A DNA stretch of 64,000 nucleotides, taken from assembly GCA_048013815.1 (NCBI GenBank), contig CM106586.1, positions 11,656,001 to 11,720,000 on the forward strand, in the 5' to 3' direction. Of the stretch, positions 10,345 through 23,486 are shown in pieces; position 1 is the stretch's first letter; each line of letters starts with the position of its first letter. The position numbers were made by a program, and so were the translations under genes. Source of the stretch: Setoptus koraiensis (lineage: Eukaryota > Arthropoda). The notes beneath the pieces were generated by a model. That model was not told where the DNA came from, did no database searches, and saw nothing but the letters and a program-made list of their open reading frames with translations.

Positions 10345-11592
10345 ATGAGCAGCAGATCGACAGGAAACCAAATGAAGGATCCTGCTACAGGCTCAAAGGC
10401 TTCAGTTCGGGTGCCCGCGAAGAAAATTAGCACAATTCACGATGTTTCTGAAATTTCGTCCAAGACAACAGACGCATTACAACCAAAGAGCGTGCCAAAA
10501 ACTTCTAGTGGCAAAGCAGTGGAAAAGAAAGATGCATCATTAAGCCTCGACATAGACAGCCAAAAAACGATTTCCAGCAAGGACAATGCAGCCCCTACCT
10601 TGCCCCCCACTCCAGTCCCTTCCACATTGACCTCTCGGCTGGCCAAAGTATTCGGTTTTGCTGGCTCGTCTTCAAAAACTCCAGGCATTATCAGACGGCC
10701 CAGCTTTGCAAGAATCAGTTTGACTGCGCGAGAAGTAGACGAAAAATCATCAAAAATGCCAAAAACAATGAATGAACCGACAGCACATATCGGCAACGCT
10801 AAAGTTGCAAAAAAATCCAAAACTGTGACAAAAATATGTAGCAATACTAAGCCTCCGAGCGTGGGTCAAAGTTTCATTTCGCCGGAATCATCGACGATAT
10901 CGACGGCCTCATCGATATCATCAGTACCGCTTAAACAAGAGGCTATACATCAGGTGGCAATTGTTCAAGATACGAGACCTAGCATGAAATATTCATTAGA
11001 ATTTCAGCAAAAATTCAAAGATACAGGCCAGACAACACCAATTACTTTAAGTGAGGCCATGGTGATGCTAGATCCGGATATTACACGTGGTGTGCACGAT
11101 GTAGATGAGTTTAGACGGTTGGCGGCCGCTCGCAGTTTCACCGTGCCATCTTATAAGCAATCCTACGCGACAGCTCGAGGAGTTGCACCTAATCACGAAT
11201 TTCCACTGAACACGGACAAAATTCTCGGCTTGTCTACTCTAAGTAGCGGCACTAGCAATACTGACTCAATAATAAGTTCGCTAATTAGCGACCAGCCACA
11301 GGACAGCAACCAAATGACTAAAGAACTTGTTACAGCGGCCAAAACTGTGATAATATCGACAGCAATTAAGCAAGCAAAGAAAATTCCTGCACAGCAAAAT
11401 CCTACAAGTAGATTAGCGAAGCCCACTAACCAACAGTCAAGAAGCCTCGCTAGTGTAAAAAGTGACAAATCCGACACTGATAATACAAGTTCCGTCCTCG
11501 AAGGCACACTTAAAGTTGCTAAAGATAATGATGCAACTCCAAATTTACCATTGAAAGCACCCCCCCAAATCAAAAAAGAAGAACATAACTAA
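10345..11592 (+). CDS. Disordered Ser/Thr/Lys-rich protein, 415 aa
   Basis: ATG start, no intron. Almost the whole chain is low in hydrophobics and rich in Ser, Thr, Lys and Pro, so it is probably disordered. The most ordered-looking part is about residues 230-290, with TPITLSEAMVMLDPDITRGV and EFRRLAAARSFTVPSY, which could be a short binding motif. There is no signal or membrane helix. No family is recognised. It is divergently placed from the ANKRD13-like gene across 490 bp. Confidence 0.6.
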   Translation: MSSRSTGNQMKDPATGSKASVRVPAKKISTIHDVSEISSKTTDALQPKSVPKTSSGKAVEKKDASLSLDIDSQKTISSKDNAAPTLPPTPVPSTLTSRLAKVFGFAGSSSKTPGIIRRPSFARISLTAREVDEKSSKMPKTMNEPTAHIGNAKVAKKSKTVTKICSNTKPPSVGQSFISPESSTISTASSISSVPLKQEAIHQVAIVQDTRPSMKYSLEFQQKFKDTGQTTPITLSEAMVMLDPDITRGVHDVDEFRRLAAARSFTVPSYKQSYATARGVAPNHEFPLNTDKILGLSTLSSGTSNTDSIISSLISDQPQDSNQMTKELVTAAKTVIISTAIKQAKKIPAQQNPTSRLAKPTNQQSRSLASVKSDKSDTDNTSSVLEGTLKVAKDNDATPNLPLKAPPQIKKEEHN

Positions 11593-12840
11593 AACATAAT
11601 AAATTAAAACTCTTTAATTAATTTAAACTCTTTTTTTTTCAAAGCTCTTTTATCCGACGAATTTCGAGATTGAGAACCCCTCTTTCTTTTCATGTCTCTG
11701 AACGGCAGAATTGATAGAAATCAGTCAAAATTCCAATTCAAATCTATTCATGCGTGTTTTTTTCGTTTGTGCCCGATTGTCATTCAATATCTTCGGCGTA
11801 TCCTGATGAAAAATCGGCCCTCGAAGATTCTTAACAATTGATTGTACAAATCCCTCACCCCCACCAATTTCACATAGAATTCAAGATAGTACCACCAAAG
11901 TCCAGCAATGTGGCTTTGGGTTTTTTCATTCTAACTAATTTAACTTAACCATTGTGGAATGGCAACAATTAGGAAGAGCAGATGAAAATAATCAATCATT
12001 CGGATGATCTAAAATCTGTTTATCGATGATAATCTTTGAATAAGATTCTTTAGCACAACGACTTGCTCGCGCTATCAGTTCAGATACAACCGAAGCGACG
12101 TTTCAGTGCATCACTGGCGGAGGGGGCAAGAAAGATTCAATTCTTGTCAATTCTGGAGAAAAAAAAACAATTAAATTGATATACAAATGTACTAAGCAAT
12201 GATAAAGTGATAAATACATGTAACTAGTTACATGTATGAGTAGACTGTAGGCTTTTTCCATCAGCATTAAACAGTTGGCATGTTTTGATAGTGCTAACAA
12301 TAGATAATTTTAGTCTACATGATGAGTATTTATCCCGTAATTCATTCCACTTAGTCTCGTGAAACTAATTGAATTTTCACACAAGAGCTGTCGCTTGTTA
12401 CTACAGTCGTTTGACGCAATTTTCCAGGCATGTCATACTAATACACGTCTTACAGGTACGGTTTTTTTTTATAATTGCAACACTAATTGGACATCGTCAG
12501 TCTGTTGTAGACTGAAATGCGCCAGATTTTCTATGACAATAGCAAGTAACATACAGCATGGCATTAGCAATCGGTACGCGCTTAGGAGCACTACCTTTGC
12601 TAAGCGCTCCTATCACTGCTGGCCGGTCGGATGCTGAGTTGTTTCTTCTAGAAAACAGAATATCAGAAGAAATAGGTACTTCATCAAGTTACCTGTTCAA
12701 CGGAAACTGATTATTCAACTATAAGAGGCATCGACAAACACTTTTTGGCATACTGAGATCAAGTACAAATATTTGAGATCTGTACTCAAATATTAGCCGT
12801 TGAGGTTGGTCCTTAATGAATGACCCCGATTCACAGTCTG
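11593..12840. other. Intergenic stretch up to assembly gap
   Basis: An AATAAA-like signal lies just after the stop of the preceding gene (near 11,599). After that I see no supported gene or repeat. The stretch ends at the run of N. Confidence 0.45.
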
Positions 12841-13340
12841 NNNNNNNNNNNNNNNNNNNNNNNNNNNNNNNNNNNNNNNNNNNNNNNNNNNNNNNNNNNN
12901 NNNNNNNNNNNNNNNNNNNNNNNNNNNNNNNNNNNNNNNNNNNNNNNNNNNNNNNNNNNNNNNNNNNNNNNNNNNNNNNNNNNNNNNNNNNNNNNNNNNN
13001 NNNNNNNNNNNNNNNNNNNNNNNNNNNNNNNNNNNNNNNNNNNNNNNNNNNNNNNNNNNNNNNNNNNNNNNNNNNNNNNNNNNNNNNNNNNNNNNNNNNN
13101 NNNNNNNNNNNNNNNNNNNNNNNNNNNNNNNNNNNNNNNNNNNNNNNNNNNNNNNNNNNNNNNNNNNNNNNNNNNNNNNNNNNNNNNNNNNNNNNNNNNN
13201 NNNNNNNNNNNNNNNNNNNNNNNNNNNNNNNNNNNNNNNNNNNNNNNNNNNNNNNNNNNNNNNNNNNNNNNNNNNNNNNNNNNNNNNNNNNNNNNNNNNN
13301 NNNNNNNNNNNNNNNNNNNNNNNNNNNNNNNNNNNNNNNN
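12841..13340. other. Assembly gap, 500 N
   Basis: The 500 bases are all N. The round number suggests a fixed-size scaffold gap of unknown true length. It sits about 140 bp from the left edge of the G-depleted tract, which matters when judging whether that tract is real. Confidence 0.99.
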
Positions 13341-14974
13341 TTTTGGAGTTGAATACTTGTGTTGATCATTTCTAAGCCATTTAAGATTGCCTTGAGGACG
13401 GAACATTTATTATCAGTTTTCGGAATATGTCTTTTTACACTATCGAGTCTTCTTGATGTTATGTTTAGTTGGTTGTAAACAACAATTATTTATTTTTATA
13501 TTAAAAAAATATTATCAAACAATTTACTAATAAAAATAAAATTCTCTATACACTTTCTATAGAAAATTAATTACTCAATTATATTTACTCACAAAATTAC
13601 AAAAAAATATATACCATACATACTATTCAACTTATCGCACTTCTCCAAAATATCATAAACCTATTAAATATCAACTTATCAACACTATCATATTCTTCTT
13701 AACACCTCATTCTTATCCCATTTTTCACTAAACCCCACCTAACAAACTATACCCCTATAAAACATTCCCAAATCAACCATTACCAAAAATACCAATTATA
13801 ATAATTTTACACAAATCAAAAATTATATCAAAACAATAAATAATACTAATACATAATCAACTATACATCATAAAATTAATAAAATCGTAAATATAAACCT
13901 AATCTTTTATAATTACTATCATCTTCTAAATACCCAATTACCATACTTATTAAATCAAAATCACCAACAAAAATAACCTAATTTAAAAATATAATTCACA
14001 AACTTAATTTAATATCATATTATAACAATAAAAATTAAAAAATATTCTAATTAACCAACTTCCCATACCATCAACAATACTATTTTCTTAATATCAATTT
14101 TCTAAAAATCTCCTCTCCCTCAACAATCAAACATAATTCCATCTTATTCCTTACAAATTCTTTAATTTGATTTTTTTCTTAATTTATCAATACAATATTC
14201 CTATAAAAAATTATACAAGACCTATTCAACATAATAACAACATAACACATCAATCACTCATAAAAATTAGTCAACTTATTACAATCTTAATTATACTATT
14301 TCCAAACCATCAACATATTTCAATTAAAAAAAGCATTTTCACTACGACTCATTTATCAATAATATCAACCTTAAATTATATCTATTCTAATTATTTTTTC
14401 CAAACTATTTAAAATCTCTATTAAACCTATAAATATAATAATATTTATTATTTCCAACACAATTATAATTGAAAACATACAAATAAAAATCAATTCCATA
14501 GACTCTCTTATTAATAAATTCATATAATTCATAAAATATTATAACCAAATTAATCCTAATATATCAAACAAATTCTAAATTCCTATAAATAAATCGTTGA
14601 TGAGACCTGCATATATGTTTATATCAATTCCATAATAGACTACACGAATAAAATGATCTAGATATATATTGTCACGCGAAAAACAAAAATACTACAATCA
14701 AATCAAAACTGATGCCGATTGAATCAATCACTCCTATTATATAATTCAAATCATCTAATTAAGCTATAACTAAATTAACAATTTAAATCAATTAAAAAAC
14801 CCATACCCCAACCTTCCTACAAAAAACAAACCCAAACCCCAAACAACCATAATTAACACCTAAAGACATCACACCTCATACATATATACCATAACTTATG
14901 ATTTCATTAATAGCAAAATTTTTACTATTCAACTAAAACTTAATTTTAACCACGTTCAACAAACACACTTACCA

Positions 14975-15475
14975 GTCAATGTAATTGCTATTTTTTGGGT
15001 ATATATACATCTGATTTTTTACAACTTTAACTTAAATATCACTATGTTTCGATATTACAATCCCATATCACCCTTCTATAATAATTGCTTGAAACAATCC
15101 AAAACCTTGCAGTGAATCATACCTATTGCCCATGTACAAACATTGTTAATTGTGCTGTCGTAAATCGGCCTCATCAATGATCTGTCCAACCCAATATATC
15201 TAATTGTACTAAAGAAATACTTAAAAAATATAGGTCTTGGTAAATTTTTAAGATAGCACTTGAACAATATCGAGACAAAAAACGATGTCTGCAACCTTTA
15301 TCGTATGTAAGTTTCAGAAGCATCCCGATCCCACAAAAAACCAAGGAAAATGTAGAGATTCATCTTTCTACTATGTGAAGGTAGAACTAAAACACTGGCA
15401 CCGACCTTTTTTTATACTACGAGTGATGTTCTAAACATATATACGTATTCAACTACCAATAAATCCTACAATAAG
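14975..15475. other. G-containing island inside the G-depleted tract
   Basis: About 500 bp with G frequency near that of ordinary flanking DNA, bounded on both sides by G-poor sequence. The right side is sharp: after 15,475 no G occurs for 1009 bases. It holds no convincing gene (a 72-codon minus ORF lacks ATG). Weaker islands are seen at about 14,590-14,760, 19,590-20,010 and 21,660-21,850. Confidence 0.75.
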
Positions 15476-18400
15476 AACCCAAAATCACCCTAACCTCCAT
15501 TAACCTCAATTTATTCCACATATCATTTTACACATATCTTCTCCATTTATAAACTTATTTATAAACTAATTAACCATTACCACACATCCCCCCCAAAATC
15601 TAAATCCACATCATAAAACTAACTCACATACTTTCATTAAAACCAAATATCAAACAACATAATAAACCACATCCAATCATAACCACCAACACCAAAACAC
15701 ATTTTATTAAAAAATCCTCAAATATATACAAATAATATAAATATAAATACTCACATCTCAATACAAACATTCCTAAAACCCTCATATATTATTCCTATCC
15801 CTCTTCCCCCCAAATCACACAAATACAATTTCCATCCCATCATCCTACACTCCTATATCCTCCCCTATTCAACAACCATAACCCACATCCCAACATACCT
15901 TAAATCAAACTTTCCAAAAAAACAACTCCCCATATTACCAATACATCACCCCAATAAATACACCTTAAACCAAAATCATAAACATTCACCAATACTCCCA
16001 TATACTTAATTCAACAACCCCAATACCACTTCCTATTCCTACCAACCATTCCACCCCACTCTCCCACACTCTTCCCACCTTAAAAACATAATCAATTAAT
16101 AAATCACATAAAATTCAATCCCACACTACTTCCTTAAAAATCATCAAATTCAATACTACCAATCCATCCCTTACAACACAACTCCACCACTCCTACATCT
16201 CTTCCCTTAATAATCATCCATAATCACCCCAATACCATAATAATATCTAACTTCCCTATCCCCCAACACCTAACCTCCCAACAATCACAAAACCATAATC
16301 CAATTCAACACTAAAACTAAACTTACTATACTTCCACATCACCTCATTAATAACCCATATTTCACTTACCCAATATCTTCCAACTAATACAAAAATCTAT
16401 TAAACACCATAACATTCACCATCCCCCAAACCTCATACACATACTATCAAAAAATATTCTCAAATCTTACCAAATTATTATAAAGCCACCCATCAACTAT
16501 TTATAAAAAAAACCTAAATCAAAACCTATCTCAATTAATTACACAACACCTACTCATACATACATCTCCTCCAAAACAACTCCCTTTTAATACTTTCCTC
16601 CCTCCCTAATTTCCATCATTTTCCCTCCCCCCACAAATCAATCAAACATACTCCCCAACTTTACTCTATAATAAACTATCCCATCCCATCCCCCAACCCA
16701 TAACCCCCATTCACCACAACCTCCAAAAATATCATCCTCCACCTCAATACATCCTCTCAATACCCACACCTAATCCATCAATTAACTACATAACCTAAAA
16801 CTCATTAAAACCACCAAAATTTAATAATTTACTCCTTTAAACCCCCCTCCCTCTCTCTCATACTCGCTCCCATACAGAAATTCCCTACTCATTCAATCCT
16901 TTCCCCCCCTATCAAATAATCCAAATAAAAATACTTACCATACTAACAAATACTTCAACACACTATCATTCCTATAACAACCCCTCTAAAATCACTACTA
17001 AACCCTCCATAATAAAATCAACTAACCACCCACAACCCATATCCCAATCATCTCCCCAAAACAATATAAATACTTCCACCCCACAAATTTTCAATAACCA
17101 CTCATACTATACACTCCATCAATCCCTCAATACCCAATACTAAACACCCCCCCCCACCTTCAACCATACAAAACCATAATTTCTCATACCCTAATACCTA
17201 AAACTCACCTCATCAACACTAACAATTACATTAAATAATCACAACCCATAATCTTACTATTCCAACACAATCCACACCATACATCAACATAACATCCCCA
17301 CATACTCTCTTTACAAAAAATCTCAACCAATTCATATATCATAAACTAACCCATCTCAAAATACCTCAACAAACCCTCTTCCAAATAACTCAAACAATTC
17401 ACTCAATCTCCTCTATTTCCTCTCACAAAAACACATACACCACAACACACACACATATAATAATAATAATCTCTCTCAACACATACACCCACATATCACT
17501 ATTAAACCTAACACTATCACTATCCATTCCACACCCTCAATCAATTAAATCCACCAACCACCCATTACATAAATTCCTATCTCATACAACCCACCTCTTC
17601 AATCTCTACTTTCCTCCCATACATACTTCTCTTAAATCACAATCTACATCATACATCCCTACTCATACATCAACTAACAATGACTAAATCTCACTATCTA
17701 CCACCACAAATCACCACCATACTCACCTACCTACTACAACATCACTCATTACTACTCACCAATTACCTTATAATACCATACAGCTACCATACTACCACCA
17801 TCCACAATCTAAAAATACTCACTCACACACTTTCTTCTCAATATCACCAAACAACATCACACCTCTACCCTCAAAAACACACTTCTTCTCTACCTCACAA
17901 ATCACTTCACACACCCTAATCCTATAATATCACTTACACTACACCAAACACAAACAATCACATCCACCCCTCCCCAACATAACATAATCACCTCCTCACA
18001 TATTCCTATCCTCTTCCCCTCACACCTCACCCCAACACTTCCATACTCATCTCACTACCCCTACCTACTCAATTCTACTCTCTACAATTTCTCTCCACAC
18101 CAATATCAAACCATACAACAAAAAATATTCCACAATCACTATTCATACTCCCAACCATTCTCACTCATTATCACAATCTTCTCTTCTTCCCAATTCTCAT
18201 CACTATAATTCCCATACTAACATCCCACTGTACAAAACTCACCTCACTCAAACTTACCATAATCATCATCCATATATTTCCTCAATATCATATTACAAAA
18301 CGCAAAAATCTACCTACATACCTTATCCCCAAAAAACACTTCACCCAAACATCCAATAAACAAACCCACTACCCCATAAATTTAAATCATCACCATTATA

Positions 18401-20877
18401 CTCCTCCATCCAAACAAACATCAATCCTAATCAAAAATCTTCCTCCACACCCTTACACATTTTCAAACCTCTACAATACTACAAATATCTAAACCCTCTC
18501 CTATCACCTCACTACACACCTACCACATCCAATCATTAAACCTATCTATCTACATCACCCCACACAAACCTTTCCAACTTTCCCCAAAATTACTAACAAC
18601 CCAATACACCAATTCACTATAATTCAAATATTCAATCACTCCACCCACTCCACAAACATCTCCCACAATTTACTCAATACATATAATTCAATAACCAATT
18701 ATAACCCCAATAATATCTTACAAAAAACACTTTAACAACCCTAAAAACCATTCCTATACAACAATATCTAAAAAAACCAATCAAAAAACATTCCAACTCC
18801 CCCAACAAACATAATTCTATAAAATCTTCCCCCAAAAATACCTCCCACACCCTTCACACATAAAAACTATTCACTTAATATATAATAAATCAACATCATA
18901 ATAACAACTCTATTTTCCCCAAACCATCTAATCCACACCTAACATTCCCTACAATTCATCATCACCTTCATACATAATCACCAAAATCACACTACAAACA
19001 CCTTCCATAATATTCCACCCCCCTTAATTATCATCCCACCTCCCTCCACAAATCTTCACAATACCTCAAATCCATATCATAATATACTTTCCATTTACAC
19101 TACCAACAATAACAATTACCACCCACAACCCAATAAAACAATATCCACCAATCCATCCCTAATATCACCTAATACACCCACCCATACACAATCCACACAT
19201 ACCAAACACACCCATAACAACACCCCAAAATAACACTATCATCACTAATTCTATCATTCAATTCTTCAACACACACATCCAAAACCCCCATCCATCCACT
19301 CATCATAACCATCACACAATCCCAATACACCTCCCATATATTAAAATCATACCTATATACCAATCACCCCCACCTCCACCCCCTAATTATACAATCTCTT
19401 TCCAACATCAATACCCTACAAAACCCCAAAATACCCTTATAAACCCCAAAATAAACCTAACATAAACCTTAATCTAACAATCAAAAATCTCCACTATCCT
19501 CACCCCCTAATTAATCCTATAAAACTAATAACAACCTAAAATCCTCATCATTATTAACAAATTAATAATCATAAAATATATTATTTTAAGTTTCATATAC
19601 AACTAATCAATATCATATATCACTTATATAATAATAAATTAACCTATCAAACCTCATTTACCGCACAAATATAATAAATATACTTAAAATAAAAAAAGAA
19701 GTAAAATTTAATACATCATTAATCTTCTATACTAGTACACATACTACATTTAAACCTTTTTTGTCCAACATTTCCATAATCAACACATATTTTAATAAAT
19801 CAATTCACAAAAAAAATGTCTTTTAGATTTTAATAAACACTCACCATTATTAAATCTTTAATCTATATATATCCTCATCTATTACATAACCCTTCACAAA
19901 CTCACCAATTTATTCTTTTTACCAATGTATAATATAACTTTTTAATCACACATCATATTAAAACCAACTAACAAATTTTTTATATCCTTCTTTCATCAAC
20001 ATATCAGGTTACAATTTATTAATAAATATATAATCCATAAATAATAATCCATAAATATAAATATTTAACTTTACAATAAAATAATTCCTATAAAATAATA
20101 ATAATATAAATAACAAATATAAAAACCAAAACCACATTAACAACTACCTATTCAAATAAAACACAAATTTATTTCTAATACCCCATTCACTAAACTCAAT
20201 ATATTTTCATACCCAACTAAATTCTTCCACAACCACAATATCTCATTCAACAATATATTTAAAAAATTTAATCCTTCACATATATCACACCTCAAAAAAA
20301 CATTACACATCAATAATAATAATCCAAACTCAAAAAAAAATTACACAACAATAACAACACTTCAAAAAAATATATATCATTAAAAAAACACTAAAAAACA
20401 CAAATACACTCCATCAAATAACAATACCACACATTAACAAACAAACTCCTCTAATTTAAAAAATACATCTCTATCCACTCCTTCCCCCATACCTTCAATA
20501 ACTTACCCCTTATCCTAATTTATCCTCTCCTAAACAATACCAACCCTAATAAAATCCAAACTACCTCCCTCTAACCCTCTTATCCCCCCACAAATATTCT
20601 TCCCCCCCCCCCTTTTCACATCAATAATAAAAAACTCCATACACTACTCCCCCCTAAAAATCACTTCCAAATCTACAATCCCACTACAACCAATCAATTA
20701 TTCCCCATACAATTAAATATTACTGAACACCCACTTCAACAACTCCTCTAAATCCTCCACTAAATCTTCTTCTTTATATCTACCCACCACCACAATCCCC
20801 CCCCCATCCATCCCCTCCTCAATTTCCTCACCCTAATCCCCACCACCCCAATATCCCCCCAATAAAACAAAAACCCC

Positions 20878-20912
20878 CAAAAAAAAAAAAAAAAAACCCC
20901 CAACCCCCCCCC
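20878..20912. repeat. Homopolymer block, poly-A then poly-C
   Basis: A run of about 18 A followed by C-rich runs. On the minus strand this reads as G-runs followed by poly-T. It lies within the G-depleted tract and could be slippage-prone or an artefact. Confidence 0.7.
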
Positions 20913-22719
20913 CCACAAACAACACAAACAAAAAAAACAACCACCAAAAACAAAAAACCAACCCAAAAAATCCACAACTCATCTTATTTACCCCTAAACA
21001 AATTTCCACATCTCACACTCTTCACCACTCACACACTACTAACCCTCTTACACAACTTATTCCAATAACCCTAACTCCACTCATCCACAACATCTCAAAC
21101 TCCCCAACCACTACCTTCTTCCCCCCCTACAAAAATATATTCAATTAATCATAATAATTCACACCCTATTATATTATACTATATATACTATTTAATTCTT
21201 CTATCATAAACCTATAAAAACCTCACTCCTTCCCTCATCTTCTAATCACACTCACAACAATCATTCCCCCAACTTAATAAACAACCTACTTCATCCACAT
21301 CACCACCCTAATACCAACTCTCTCCCCTTTCTCCCCATCACCCTCCCAATAAACTTTCCCCCCCCATATCACCACATCTCCACTCTCCCCTCCCAAATCC
21401 TCCCCCAAACCATACTCAACTTTCTCCTCACCCACACTACATCTCCTTTCTATACCCCATTTCACCCAACTCCCATAACCTCCCTAATACATCTCACAAT
21501 AATCAACCTCACCATCATCCACCCAAACCAATTCCCTCCCCCACCCACCCACTCCTAACCACCCACAACACACACAAACCAAATACAATAATTAAAACAC
21601 TTATAATTACAAATCACAAATAATTCTAAAATCTCTCAATCTAAAAAAAATCAATATCTTAATCCAGAATATCATACTGACTCCTAACCCTACCATTACA
21701 CCACCACATACATACTAGATAATTATATTTTAGCCTCTTTAATCAAATATACTTCTAAATGCATAAAATCGTCTCTAATCTTCATTAACAAATGATTTAT
21801 AAAATACCTCACCCCCACCAATTTACATCGACTTCATCTATTCCCACCACAATTCCCTCAAAGTTTAATTTTAAAAAACAACACCACCAAACCAACCCCC
21901 CAATATTCCATTACCCAACTTCTCTCCTCATCCCAACCACCCACAATTCATCAACCCCAATAAACATCATAAACCACAATCCACTAAAAATCCCCTCAAT
22001 CATTACCTAAATCCCACCTCCTTCCTAAACTATCACCATTCTTTCTTTTTCCCTCCTAACCAAATACCCAAAATTCTCACCCCCACCAAAACCCAATAAC
22101 ACCCCTAAACCTCCCATCAAAATATAACACACAATACACAATAAACATAATATATCTCATCTTCAAAAACCACATCCAAACCACCTAATTCCATAAAATC
22201 ATATAACCCCACTCACCAAAACTACCCCATCATCTACAAACACCTACCAACCAACCCCCAACTAATATCCCCACCAATCCAAAACCCTCTATATAATAAC
22301 ACCTATAAATCTCCAAAACTTCAAACACACCACCTAAAACCTAACTTAAAAAAAAAAAAACACCCAATCCCCCACTTCCCACTACCTAATAATACTCATC
22401 CATTCCATCAAAACACATCCCACTCCCTACCACCTCATTCAACTCACCGTCTCCTAATTATCCAACAAATCCTCTACACACATCATTCCTTACTTCATAT
22501 CTTATAAAAAACACTACCCCATCCCACACTCATCAACTTACCAACCACCCTAATAACACTTCAATAAACAACCCCAAACATCTTCCACTACCACACCAAT
22601 AATTCAAATCTAACCATAACCCCAAAAATTAAATCCCACCCCACAACTTATTTAATTACAACCATCATCCCTCAACCATAATTTCTCCCCCCCCCTCTCT
22701 CCCTACCCATCACCCAACC

Positions 22720-22770
22720 CCCTCCCCCACCCCCCCCCCCCCCCCACTCCCCCCCCCCCCCACCCCCCAC
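22720..22770. repeat. Long poly-C block broken by single A or T
   Basis: Consecutive C runs, the longest about 17, with single interruptions. The minus strand here would be strongly G-quadruplex-prone. It is near the right end of the G-depleted tract. Confidence 0.75.
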
Positions 22771-23486
22771 TATAACTCTACTACCCACCCCTCAACTCCT
22801 TCCAAATCTCCTCTCCTTCCCCCATTCCTTTCTTTCGCCTCTTCTACTCTATTACTTCCCCCTTCTCTTTAACTCCTTCAAACCACATTAACTTATAATT
22901 AAAACCACTAAAACACAAAAAATCCTCCCCGCCTCTCCCCCCTTACCCCCCTAACTCCAAAATCACTCACACCTCCCCTACCCTACCACCCATATACAAA
23001 CTCCCACCACAACCTCAATCTTCAATACCCAACATAATACAATATACCAACCTCACACTTCATCTCAAATTAACACTTACACCTCCTTCTCTATCTTTCT
23101 CATATAACTCCTCCACTTACTACCAATATTCATTTTCCGCTTAACCTCTTAACTAATAACTCCATAACCAGTCTTTACCACACCATCACAAAACACACCA
23201 ATACTTCCCCAATCAATTTTTCACTAATCAACAACCACCCATACTAACTAGTCCCACCTCTTCTTCCTACTTATCTTATCCTGCATCCTTATTATTCTTC
23301 TTTTTATTTCCTTCAGTTATCAAAAATTCTTCCAACCGCCTAAAATTCCAAAATATTGCAAATTCTCACATACACACTTATTTTTCTCAAAAATTTTCCA
23401 CATAGAATTATTTCCTTTAATTTCTAATTTACACCAAACACATCCACTATACACTTATCCTCTTCAAATTACACACAATCAGACAT

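Larger units (their letters stand above)
13480..23470 (+). other. About 10-kb G-depleted (three-letter) tract
   Basis: From about 13,480 the plus strand nearly loses G, which means the minus strand nearly loses C. G returns to normal at about 23,480. In 15,476-19,589 I find G only at 16,485, 16,866, 16,877, 17,682, 17,783, 18,230 and 18,302. The run 18,303-19,589 (1287 bases) has none. In sixteen 60-base lines counted by hand the make-up was about 37% A, 37% C and 26% T. It contains long C and A homopolymers (near 20,878-20,912 and 22,720-22,765) and small CA, TAA and CT repeats. No gene, tRNA or rRNA is visible; ORFs here are chance readings. Whether it is true DNA or an assembly or library artefact cannot be settled from the sequence. 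Confidence 0.9.

Noticed and set aside
15476-19589. Telomere-like or organelle DNA inserted in the nucleus
   Set aside because: No regular telomere unit is repeated, and no organelle gene could be coded by sequence without G on one strand.
13480-23470. ORFs of 60-80 codons inside the G-depleted tract read as genes
   Set aside because: With G nearly absent the plus strand can form only TAA stops and hardly any ATG; the ORFs are low-complexity and follow from the composition.
13480-23470. Remaining G preferentially in CpG, as expected if methylated C resisted conversion
   Set aside because: I listed about 40 residual G; roughly one third follow C, which is what 37% C predicts by chance. No clear CpG protection is seen.
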